Source: Zancudomyces culisetae
Taxonomy: Eukaryota > Kickxellomycota > Harpellomycetes > Harpellales > Legeriomycetaceae
Reading direction: 5' to 3'
Assembly (NCBI GenBank): GCA_001969505.1
Contig: LSSK01001248.1
Span: 1 to 26,838 of the forward strand
DNA: 26,838 bases
Shown: in pieces, positions 1-7,762 of the stretch
Layout of the letters: every line of letters starts with the position of its first letter
Numbering within the stretch: position 1 is the first letter of the stretch
Notes under the pieces: generated by a model
Told to the model about the DNA's origin: nothing
What the model saw: the letters and a program-made list of their open reading frames with translations, nothing else
Database searches by the model: none
Translations under genes and position numbers: made by a program

Positions 1-2
1 CT

Positions 3-1232
3 AATAATAATACAGTTGCCGGAGTTGGAACAGATACGAGTAAAAATAATGATCCCACATCTAACCCTTGCATGAATGATAGTTCATTTTCCACCTCCTT
101 CTGTAATCAGCCACAAGCTGTGGGTTTATTATTCGACTCAAAATCCAAACTAACTAATCAAGTTTGTCCAACAAATACTGAAAACTATGATATGGCCTGT
201 AAAGTTATAATTCCAGCAAGATACGTCTTCGGAGATATTGATAAAGTGGATTTCCTCAGCAAGGATGATATGAACCTTGGTATGCTTGAAAAGTCGTGGT
301 GGTTCAGAAACAGCCTGGAAAAAATGACAAATTTAAAGATGGAACTGATAGACTTTATTAATGTCTTTCACAAAAGAGTGATTGAAAGATATAACACTAA
401 TACTAATAATCCAATAGCCGGAAAAAGACCAAGTATTTTTGAAAGCGTGGAGTTGATATCACGATATATTTGCAACGCCATAGTCTTAAATGATGTTGAG
501 GCTGCATGGGGAAAGTTAAACATCGAAGCTCCTCTCCTGGCCGATCCTACAGCCAATGACTTGACCCTACCTTTAGAAAATAAATCAAACAGCGTATCTA
601 TCAACAAGCAAAGCTCAACAAATCCTCCAGGTGAGGATACGATTGACAAATCTGCAAAAGGTGCACCAGCGTGCTCAAAAGCTCAATTTTCAAGCAATGC
701 ACCGAAAACATCACCAACTTCTCAAACTCAGGATGATGTGAATGCCAAACGTGCACCTATTGAATCAGCACCATCAAACCTGGAAACTTACAGCAATAAC
801 GACTGCTCTAAAACTATTACTGATAAAGGACCCAAAACAAAATGCAAGAATGGACTGGGGAGTAACCAGAATGGAGTACAAAAAGATCAACCCGAGTTTT
901 ATACAAGTTGTAGCAAAAATTATCGGGAGAACTCCGGGTTTTCTTCAGGCTCAGACTCCGTCACATCACAAAATCGCGGTGACTGTGATGCAAACGTCAG
1001 TAAAAACTTTGTGTGTAAAGATAATCAAGATGATAACAAATCATCGATTGCTGTTTCCCCGGAAAACAGTGTGGTTGAAGATATTTATCTGAATGATAAG
1101 GAGAGGCGCGAGTTTAATAAACTGTACCTGGATATATGCAGTATTGCAGATCAGTTACACTCTTCAAAGTATGTAAAGCCATTCAGAGTCGCCCTACAAA
1201 GAGTATACAAGATGCACAATGCCGACCCATAA
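3..1232 (+). CDS. Hypothetical protein, 3' part (5' truncated by window edge)
   Basis: The reading frame is open from base 3, with no stop before the first in-frame ATG at 72, so the true start probably lies outside the window. The stop is TAA at 1230-1232. From the ATG it reads 386 residues. Residues about 45-160 look folded (a stretch around VDFLSKDDMNLGMLEKSWWF and helices to about 150). A long Ser/Asn/Lys/Asp-rich, apparently disordered middle follows (about 165-335). A second ordered piece lies at the C-terminus (about 338-384), with a KPFRVALQRVYK-type helix. No intron is needed. I do not recognise the family. The two ordered blocks joined by a polar linker would suit a regulatory or chromatin protein, but that is only an impression. 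It converges on the MPO1-like gene. Confidence 0.6.
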   Translation, partial: NNNTVAGVGTDTSKNNDPTSNPCMNDSSFSTSFCNQPQAVGLLFDSKSKLTNQVCPTNTENYDMACKVIIPARYVFGDIDKVDFLSKDDMNLGMLEKSWWFRNSLEKMTNLKMELIDFINVFHKRVIERYNTNTNNPIAGKRPSIFESVELISRYICNAIVLNDVEAAWGKLNIEAPLLADPTANDLTLPLENKSNSVSINKQSSTNPPGEDTIDKSAKGAPACSKAQFSSNAPKTSPTSQTQDDVNAKRAPIESAPSNLETYSNNDCSKTITDKGPKTKCKNGLGSNQNGVQKDQPEFYTSCSKNYRENSGFSSGSDSVTSQNRGDCDANVSKNFVCKDNQDDNKSSIAVSPENSVVEDIYLNDKERREFNKLYLDICSIADQLHSSKYVKPFRVALQRVYKMHNADP

Positions 1233-1636
1233 CTATACGAGTGCACATGTGTCTGAAATCTTTTATTTTTTATTTTATTTAGGCCTTTTATGTGTAGTAT
1301 ACCGTTCATAGACAAAGACTAAAAACTATTTATTGAAACAACAAGTAGTATTGAGAAAATAATCGCATACACACATACTCCAAGTAACTCGTTAAAAGAA
1401 AAACATTCTAAAAATTAAAAGGAACATAAACGTAAAGGGTAGTATTGGTAGTGGTGGTGAGATGAGAGAGAAAAAAAAAGAAGAGTCTTTTGTATGTGTA
1501 ATAGTGAAAGAGTCTAGCAAAGAAAAAAAACCCAAGACAGGCTGCGACGGAAATGGGGAATTTAGATATTTCTCCACATTCGTCCTCCCCCCCCCTCCCA
1601 TATTCATTCAACACCAAACAAATAGATAGCGAATGC
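1233..1636. other. Convergent intergenic region
   Basis: Lies between the stop of the first gene (+) and the stop of the MPO1-like gene (-). It should hold both 3' UTRs. It is T-rich at 1260-1280 and has A-rich and C-rich runs at 1471-1605. The overlapping minus-strand frames here are low-complexity (Phe/Ser/Thr-rich) and I do not regard them as genes. Confidence 0.6.
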
Positions 1637-2525
1637 CTATTTTTCCTTTTTCATTTCGCTTTCAAGTTTTTTGATTTGAGCCAATCTAGCCTCTTCTAAT
1701 TCCTCGAATCGTTCCTCAACCAAATCTTCCAGATCATATCTTAACTCTTGTCTGTAACCAAAATACATCAAAAGACCCAAAGTGTCATATATAAGGCCAA
1801 AGAACAAACCTAATGTCATTGAAAATATACAATTGGTTAGTATCATTGTTGTGGATAACAAATAGAATAGGTAAAGAGGGTTTAGATGAAAACAGTAATA
1901 TAAAGATAGTCAAGAGCGTAGTAAATATAATCTCACCTTCGATGTTTCCATGCATAATAGCTGGTTTTTTTTTCTCAAGATAGTAGTGTCCCAGTATATC
2001 CATTAATCTTGAAAACATCATTGCAATGTAAAAATGATGGTAAGCCATATCCACATTGCTGGCATAGTAACTAAGACACCCAACCATCATTAAATAAACA
2101 GGTGCAAAAAGCAGCTATTTGTTATAATATGAAATCCATATTTAGTTGAGGCCATGCTGTTTTAATAGAAGGGCATGTCATATTTTTTTTTCTTTTCCTT
2201 TTTATGTATATATATATTTTAAACATTTGCATCTGGCCAAAATGGAAATACTTACCGCAAGGAAAGGCTCATGGTAGAAGACGTATACTATGTAAAGAAT
2301 AGCCATGATCATCGCCATGTTTATGTCAGTTTTCTGTCCTGGAAAAAGTTCGGAATACGGCTCCAGACACTTTGGCATCGCCACCAGGGGACCAGAAGCT
2401 GTAAAAAAGCCCAAAAAGCATAGTGTTGCTATTGAGTTAAAAAACAAGTGGATGGCTCTGTTGTAAGTGTTGTTATGGTACATGGCATAATCCACGTATT
2501 TTCGCTTTAGAGTACTATCGAACAT
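1637..2525 (-). CDS. MPO1: MPO1-like (DUF962) ER membrane dioxygenase
   Basis: Three exons, read on the minus strand: 2525-2256, 2114-1937 and 1809-1637. Introns are 2255-2115 (GTAAGT...ATAG) and 1936-1810 (GTGAGA...TTAG). The second intron has a perfect TACTAAC branch site at 1842-1836. The product is 206 residues. Family hallmarks are the N-terminal YHNNTYNRAIH (His17, His26), a second His in YHEPF (His85) and GHYYLEKKKPA (His133), separated by hydrophobic membrane segments. A charged Glu/Lys helix closes the C-terminus. In yeast, Mpo1 is an Fe(II)-dependent ER enzyme that oxidises 2-hydroxy fatty acids from phytosphingosine breakdown to odd-chain acids, using the conserved histidines. The protein is slightly longer than yeast Mpo1, mostly through the charged tail. 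Exon phases (0, then 1) join exactly. Confidence 0.85.
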
Positions 2526-3359
2526 TCTGGATATTCTTTACTATGAACCTCTTCAATAATTAAAAGTAAGAAGACTAAACTATGGTACTTTTATACAAAA
2601 AAAAGTAAAAACTTTAAATTTTTTAAACCAAGATCAGTCTGAGATTTTTAATGTAGTTTATTTTTGCCACCATCTTGAAGCTAGAAAGCATTTAGTAGAA
2701 CACGCCAAAAAAAACCGATATAATTTTCGCGAAGTTTTCTGTTTTGGAAGCCCAGCAAATAGTTGGTAAGGAGTAGTAATGTTTGGCGAATAGCATTAGC
2801 AGAGAGAGTAGTCCATAATCTAGATGTTTTTTTTCAACACATTTGCCTCTTATTTGCTCAATTAACGTATTTCCAATAGAAAAGATACCATCACAGGTAT
2901 TAACATTGTGATTTGATTTGCCTTTCAAATAAATCAACAAGATTGAGGTAAAGGCCAAAGTTATATTTTTAGAAATTCACAAGCCCTTGTTGCATATTTA
3001 AACAAACTGCAAATAACAGGGATGGGAAATAAATATTTCCATTACCAAAATTCGAAACTCGCTGTCAAGCTGCTATTACTCAGTTAGCTGATATGGGCTA
3101 AAAAAAGAAAAAGTAAAAAACGGCTTTTAGAAATCGTTGTACGGCAATTAAGCCAAGGAGAGTGCTGGGCCTATACACACCCATCAATTTCGGCTGGCTT
3201 TCACCCATTCCATGTGCTTGGTATTTATCAGCTGACATTTACAATTGTAGTTCCAATAGCCTGTGATCAAAAGAAAAGTGTTGAAAATGTACTATTGAGT
3301 AGTAAGAAGGCCGATAAGATGGTGTTGTAGCGAACTAGTCTTGTAGGATAAAAGGATGT

Positions 3360-3448
3360 AAAAACAAAAACAAAAACGAAAACAAAAACCAATACCAATA
3401 CCAATACCAATACCAATACCAATACCAATACCAATACCAATACCACTA
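3360..3448. repeat. Composite hexamer tandem repeat (AAAAAC)n then (CCAATA)n
   Basis: Five AAAAAC-type units (one with a G) at 3360-3389 run directly into nine perfect CCAATA units at 3389-3442 and one degenerate unit to 3448. The abrupt change of unit within one array resembles the variable tail of a retroposon, or two successive slippage events. Confidence 0.9.
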
Positions 3449-3538
3449 GAACCCGATAGTATCAGGGCTTAAAGTCCAATCTGAAGCCTGGCTATCTATC
3501 ATACATACTTACTATCTTGCCACACATTTAGAAAGCCT

Positions 3539-3754
3539 TTGTTTTATCATACATGTATTGTATGTTTCTGTAGTGAGTATGAGCAAGAAATATTGTTGGA
3601 GTCAATATTTTGCTTATCAATAATTACACTTTTAGAAACAAAAGGTAAAAGCAATAAGGAAACATCAAATATAATATTCTTATCGAGTAATTTTTGGTTG
3701 TATCTTGATGAAGAACAGCGCAACTCTTTATTCAGCAGAGTTTTAGATATATAA
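3539..3754 (+). other. Possible orphan exon or gene remnant
   Basis: Open frame of about 71 codons ending in TAA at 3752-3754. It begins with TTG and contains no usable ATG near its start. The C-terminal half reads like real protein (SNFWLYLDEEQRNSLFSRVL). A TAG that could serve as an acceptor lies at 3571-3573, and a GTAAAA that could serve as a donor lies at 3644. It ends 22 bp before the dispersed repeat begins. I do not recognise a family. It may be the last exon of an undetected gene or a decayed fragment. Confidence 0.2.
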
Positions 3755-3775
3755 ATGCAAATAAAGAGTTAGTAG

Positions 3776-4074
3776 AAGGTTCAGGCTGGTAGCTAGCATT
3801 TTGGGTGTGCTCACAGTTCCAACTTGATAGATACCATTTTGCTAAACTGTTGACCATGATGCCTTAGAGTAATTAGTAGGCTTAGGATAGTGAACATGAT
3901 TAATGGCTATAGAGTTAGTTAGTGTTGGTGTTGGTGTTGGTGTCACAGCTAATTTGATGAGATGACAAAAAATAGGTGAATCAATATTAGTTGAGAGTTG
4001 AGTGGATGTTATAGTGTTTATTTGACTTGCTAATATCAGAATTGGTCTGATTTTTATTTTAGTTGTTGTTTTAA
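3776..4074 (-). repeat. Dispersed repeat, copy A (299 bp)
   Basis: This is the reverse complement of 18826-19148. By eye the two copies differ by 12 substitutions and by the number of internal hexamers (here three CAACAC units, there seven). No other indel is needed: 299 + 24 = 323. No terminal inverted repeats, clear target-site duplications or open reading frame were found. Orientation is given relative to copy B as plus. Confidence 0.9.
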
Positions 4075-4287
4075 CCAGTTTATGAAAAGAAGGGTGAAAA
4101 TACCATTGAAACTCATTTGTTGCATATTCAAACTTATTACTAGGTAGGGATTCGTAAATGAGCTATTGAAATTTATTTACATCAAAACATCATTTGCTTA
4201 AAAAACGATTTACACAACTACTAAAGCTATTCTACGTTTTTTTGGCTCTTCTTCGAGACTTACGATTAATCGAAAGGCATAGTAAAG

Positions 4288-4317
4288 ATGAGCTGTGTTC
4301 AGCTACCAATTCACTAA
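4288..4317 (+). promoter_or_regulatory. Candidate upstream ORF in the SGF11 leader
   Basis: An ATG at 4288 opens a nine-codon frame that stops with TAA at 4315-4317, one base before the proposed SGF11 start at 4319. If transcription starts upstream of 4288, this arrangement would make SGF11 translation depend on leaky scanning or reinitiation. The transcription start is unknown. Confidence 0.3.
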
Positions 4318-4318
4318 A

Positions 4319-5336
4319 ATGGAGGTATCAGAAAAACTACTATCTACCTACGATGAACATATAAGACGACTAAAAAACATTAAAAAGTACTTGGCAGAAT
4401 TGGAGCCTCAAAACTCGAAAGGCGACCAGGATGAGTTTTTCAAATCAGAAATGGTATGTATTTTTCATCCTGATGTTTATTTCTCACAAACACTTTTATT
4501 AACAGTCATAAAGGATGTCAGCAAACGTTATTAAACACACCATTTATTTTGCGTAGACTGAGGAGGTATTTTCTCAGATAATCGAGGATTTGGCGATGGA
4601 AATAGTATTTGAATGCCACAGAGAAACAAAACAATCACTGTCTACTTGTCCCCTTTGTTTAACTAAGTATGTAAAAATATCAAATATGGAATATTATTTT
4701 TGTTCTTATTTTTCACTTACAATTCTTATACTACTTTGGAGTAGATGCAGAACATTCGGTAACTTGATATAAATTTTACAAAAACGGCGTTGTAATTTTT
4801 ACTGATTTGGTAAATATTGAAAATGCAAATACAAACTAGTTGATCTACCTGGTGTGGACATCTTTGGTCAAGATCCCCAATCATTTAACTCTGAGCCACT
4901 TGCATGTCCAAATTGTAGACGTGAGTATCCCTCATCGAGATTTGCGTCACACATGGATAAATGTATGGGGCTTAACTCGAGGAGAGTAGCTAGTAGGAGG
5001 TATGTCTTTATCAGTATTTTCTTTTTAGCAAAAAGTAGCGAATCCCATGTTAAAAGAAAAGAGGGATGGTGTGATTTTGTGATAAAATTAAACATCAATA
5101 CACTACCTTATTGTCTGTAGATCAAACGCAGCCTCTTCTGCTTCGTTAACACCAACCTTTACGCCTCTAGGTGAAATTAATGGCGAAATTGAAGGAAAAA
5201 GTAAGCATTTCTTGACTTAATTTGTTTTTCAATACACACTTTCATGGATCTGGTTGTTTATATCTAAAATGACACTGGGGAATATATAGAGAAATATGGA
5301 AGTGGGTCCTTCGGCGTTTCTAGAAAGAGAGGATGA
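4319..5336 (+). CDS. SGF11: SAGA deubiquitinase module subunit Sgf11 (ATXN7L3-like)
   Basis: Six exons are proposed: 4319-4453, 4557-4666, micro-exon 4745-4758, 4840-4999, 5121-5200 and 5290-5336, giving 181 residues. The N-terminal helix (TEEVFSQIIEDLAMEIVFE) matches the Sgf11/ATXN7L3 helix that packs against the Ubp8 deubiquitinase. It is followed by FVDLPGVDIFGQ, close to the ATXN7L3 PGLDIFGQ segment. The Sgf11 zinc finger is C-X2-C-X11-H-X3-C (CPNCRREYPSSRFASHMDKC), then SRRVASRR and a basic Ser-rich tail. Without the micro-exon the second and fourth exons do not share a frame. The start is ATG 4319; an in-frame stop at 4289-4291 excludes longer versions. The C-terminal exon is the least certain part. 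A CPLC motif just before the micro-exon is unusual for the family. The role is H2B deubiquitination in the nucleus. Confidence 0.85.
4745..4758 (+). other. SGF11: 14-nt micro-exon of SGF11
   Basis: Flanked by GTAG (acceptor, ending 4744) and GTAACT (donor, from 4759). It converts phase 2 of the preceding exon into the phase 1 needed to read GTT-GAT (Val-Asp) at the next exon, giving KCRTFVDLPG. An 8-nt version (4751-4758, acceptor GCAG) would also restore the frame. The 14-nt version is preferred because nearly all other acceptors here are TAG. Confidence 0.65.
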
Positions 5337-5833
5337 TGTTGTCAAGGCAGCGAAATATCAAAACCTGTGGATCGTAAATATTCGTTGGAAGAGGGTGGGG
5401 GGGTGCTTTATCCTTGAATTATCTTGCTATTTCTTATATTTGGTATCTCTAGTAACTGCTATTTTCCTGTTTTTGTTAATTTGTATATGCTGAATAAAAT
5501 AACACAAAATATACTAAAAACCTTGCAAGACGATTTAGCCATTCCCCCTCATCTATAACCTCCATGCGTTGAATCAATGGATGTTGTGCATCTATTTCAA
5601 ATAACTCCGCGAGGGAGAGGGGGGGATCCACTCTTGTACTAACAAGTCCAATGCAAACACATTTTCTTCTTTCACCTGGAATGCAAGAATCAAACACACT
5701 TTTGAATTTATGGTATTTTATTGCTACAGCTATCATCCATTAAATTAAATATATCGAAACTACAAATCAATGAAATACAAAACAAAATAATTACGTGGCT
5801 AAAAATGAATAATCTAGAAACAACCAATGCATA
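5337..5833. other. Convergent intergenic region between SGF11 and CRAT
   Basis: About 500 bp holding both 3' ends. A minus-strand frame of 86 codons (5736-5476) lies inside it and is listed separately. Otherwise nothing is recognised. Confidence 0.5.
5476..5736 (-). CDS. Small unrecognised ORF
   Basis: An ATG-started frame of 86 codons, ending in TAA. Its middle (GERRKCVCIGLVSTRVDPPL, then EGEWLNRLAR) is not low-complexity and looks protein-like. A hydrophobic aromatic C-terminus follows. It lies about 100 bp beyond the stop of the carnitine acetyltransferase on the same strand, so it could be a short separate gene, part of a spliced gene or chance. I recognise no family. Codon use cannot be judged reliably at this length. 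Confidence 0.25.
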   Translation of the reverse strand: MIAVAIKYHKFKSVFDSCIPGERRKCVCIGLVSTRVDPPLSLAELFEIDAQHPLIQRMEVIDEGEWLNRLARFLVYFVLFYSAYTN

Positions 5834-7762
5834 CTACTTGTCGTTCAGCTTTGCCGACCCCAAACCGTTACAAAGGCTCTCCTCCTCTCCCTTGCTTAGA
5901 ATCCTTGCCTCCTCTAAAAGCAGTGATTCCATATCAACTAGAGACTGGCGAATGGATTCGCACATTTTCTTCGATCCCAGATGGGCACTGCACACATTGA
6001 AATGGAGGTTGTTCGATTGAACCATATAGGCAATACCAAACCCATCGTTTACAACCTGTCCCCAGCCATAGCCAATCATCCTCTCTTCGCTTATTTGAGA
6101 AGTTGAAAGCTGCCAATAGCTCGAAGCATTAAAAGTCTCATCAAAAAACAACTCTGGAAGTTGTTCACCCTGACGAACGCAGTGGCGCAAACCCATAAAG
6201 TGTCTATCAACACCACGACCTTGTGCTGCAGCTGCAGTGTAGGTGGACTGATACTTGATGGCGTCCCTTAATAATGTTGCTTTTTCGAGTATAAATTTTT
6301 CCTGGTTTTCTTTCGGCTCGTCCTCTCCAGAAACCATTTTCATACACCAAGAAACGCTTGCCTCTGAAACTGATCGTGAGGTTTCAGTCCTTCCGTGTGC
6401 AAATGCCCTCGTAGATGCAGATTCGTAGGTAGCTACAAACTGATCATAAAGCCGGTAATAGGCAAGCTGTAGTGCCATTTGGACAAATGCATCTGGGCTA
6501 ACTTTGAATTTCTTGATTCTTTCTTTTCCAAAATCTTCAAATCGAAGCACAGACATTTCTTGTCTAAATACCTGATGATCAAAATATGTTACAGCTCTTT
6601 TAATATATCTCTTTAGCATATCGTTCAAATCGAATTCGAGCTCGGTGGGTTGAACTTTGAGATTACCTGAAGACTCCGATTCCACCATATATTCATTCTG
6701 TGTAAAGTAGTCTTCAGCAAATGTTACAATATGATTTGCAAGCCTAACATCAGTTGTCCCATCTGTCAGCGAATGCTCACCATTAAACCCATAACGGCCG
6801 TTTTTAAAGACTAGAAGTTGAAAACATTTATCAAAGTAGCCATTGATTCCATCCGAGTGATAGCAAGCATTTGCAAGCTCGTCATATGTCTCGGGTGTAT
6901 TCGAATCTAAAGATAACAAAAATGCAGATGATTCTAGCATTTTTAGCGATTTTTTGTTTTTTTCTGACACAGACAATAAAGTTTTTCTAGCACGATACCA
7001 ATCTCCACGTTTCAGTGTGCTTAAAACTCCAATAGATTTTCCTCTTACTGGCTCGTATGATTTGTTCCAGGTTACTAGTGCTAGAAGCATATGTTCCAGT
7101 TGATCGATCGGCTTTATGCTTCCATCTTCATTGTATGGGTCAAGTGTGTAAAACTTTCCCTTGTGTGACACCGCAATGTGTTTACTCTCCTCAAATGGAT
7201 ATATTTTGGTCGTGTCTACCTTTTCTCCTGGTATTCTGCAGCCACCAAATTGATACATAAATTGCTTCATACAAAGAATCTTTTCACGCACGGTATCGGT
7301 CTTAAAAGTTCCATCGATAATTTCTTGTCTATACTCTAAAATGCTCCTAAGCAACACGGCGGCAAGTTTAGTTTGTGCCGGTCGTATTTGCTGACCACTG
7401 TTCCCATCAACAACCTTGATATCTCTAAATGCAAAAAAGTAGTTGACATAAAAGCATAGGGATTGTCTGTTTTGAAAATATGCCACATCATTCCACCACT
7501 CCTCGGCCCATGATACAATGTTTGGATCACTTGCTCTTTCTTCTAACCTTCTTTGTAGTGTCCTTCCGATGCTCTTGGTCGGGTCAAGAAGATGTTCCGC
7601 CTTTTCTTTGCATTCCTCATATTCTTCTTCCGAGAAAAGTGGTTTTATTGATTTCAAAAGTCGCTCAACTGTTTCTTCTAGTGTTGGAACGGGTAACTTC
7701 GGAACATTTTTTGCGTTGTCAAGGTATGTAAGATCGCTTATCTTCCTGCCACAGGTCTCCAT
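5834..7762 (-). CDS. CRAT: Carnitine O-acetyltransferase
   Basis: A single uninterrupted frame of 642 residues belonging to the choline/carnitine acyltransferase family. It transfers acetyl groups between CoA and carnitine, letting acetyl units cross organelle membranes. Visible features are PKLPVPTLEETVERLLKS at the N-terminus (residues 21-38), the catalytic His330 in NGEHSLTDGT, the core block SPDAFVQMALQLAYYRLY (422-439), TYESAS (445-450), LSTSQ (552-556) and GWGQVVNDGFGIAYM (566-580). Sequence and length match the acetyltransferase branch better than CPT2. There is no C-terminal PTS1: it ends NDK, with AKL only internal. The chosen ATG gives no obvious mitochondrial presequence, but an in-frame Arg-rich stretch lies just upstream (see findings). 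Cytosolic, mitochondrial or peroxisomal location is therefore open. Confidence 0.95.
   Translation of the reverse strand: METCGRKISDLTYLDNAKNVPKLPVPTLEETVERLLKSIKPLFSEEEYEECKEKAEHLLDPTKSIGRTLQRRLEERASDPNIVSWAEEWWNDVAYFQNRQSLCFYVNYFFAFRDIKVVDGNSGQQIRPAQTKLAAVLLRSILEYRQEIIDGTFKTDTVREKILCMKQFMYQFGGCRIPGEKVDTTKIYPFEESKHIAVSHKGKFYTLDPYNEDGSIKPIDQLEHMLLALVTWNKSYEPVRGKSIGVLSTLKRGDWYRARKTLLSVSEKNKKSLKMLESSAFLLSLDSNTPETYDELANACYHSDGINGYFDKCFQLLVFKNGRYGFNGEHSLTDGTTDVRLANHIVTFAEDYFTQNEYMVESESSGNLKVQPTELEFDLNDMLKRYIKRAVTYFDHQVFRQEMSVLRFEDFGKERIKKFKVSPDAFVQMALQLAYYRLYDQFVATYESASTRAFAHGRTETSRSVSEASVSWCMKMVSGEDEPKENQEKFILEKATLLRDAIKYQSTYTAAAAQGRGVDRHFMGLRHCVRQGEQLPELFFDETFNASSYWQLSTSQISEERMIGYGWGQVVNDGFGIAYMVQSNNLHFNVCSAHLGSKKMCESIRQSLVDMESLLLEEARILSKGEEESLCNGLGSAKLNDK

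Larger units (their letters stand above)
2526..4318. other. Long intergenic region with repeats and no firm gene
   Basis: About 1.8 kb between the divergently transcribed MPO1-like and SGF11 genes. It holds a composite hexamer repeat (3360-3448), a possible orphan exon (3539-3754, +) and copy A of a dispersed repeat (3776-4074). A minus-strand frame at 2958-2692 is open for 88 codons but has no ATG at its start; I cannot say whether it is an exon. The rest shows no recognisable gene. Confidence 0.5.

Noticed and set aside
742-1092. Second plus-strand frame inside the first gene
   Set aside because: It overlaps the longer frame, which is open across the whole region and has the more protein-like composition.
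1392-1617. Two overlapping minus-strand frames beyond the MPO1 stop
   Set aside because: Low-complexity Phe/Ser/Thr sequence from A-rich and C-rich runs, lying in a convergent 3' region.
4667-4839. Direct splicing of SGF11 exon 2 to the VDLPG exon
   Set aside because: Joining 4666 to 4840 gives AAT followed at once by TGA, destroying the protein, so the micro-exon model is preferred.
5334-5425. Reading through the SGF11 TGA as selenocysteine, since an SBP2 homologue is nearby
   Set aside because: The frame after the TGA runs 27 codons to another TGA, but the reading is not conserved in the family, no redox motif is present and no SECIS-like hairpin was recognised. An ordinary stop is simpler.
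5834-5860. Peroxisomal PTS1 (AKL) at the end of CRAT
   Set aside because: AKL is followed by three more residues (NDK) before the stop, so it is not C-terminal, and no intron or frameshift is suggested.
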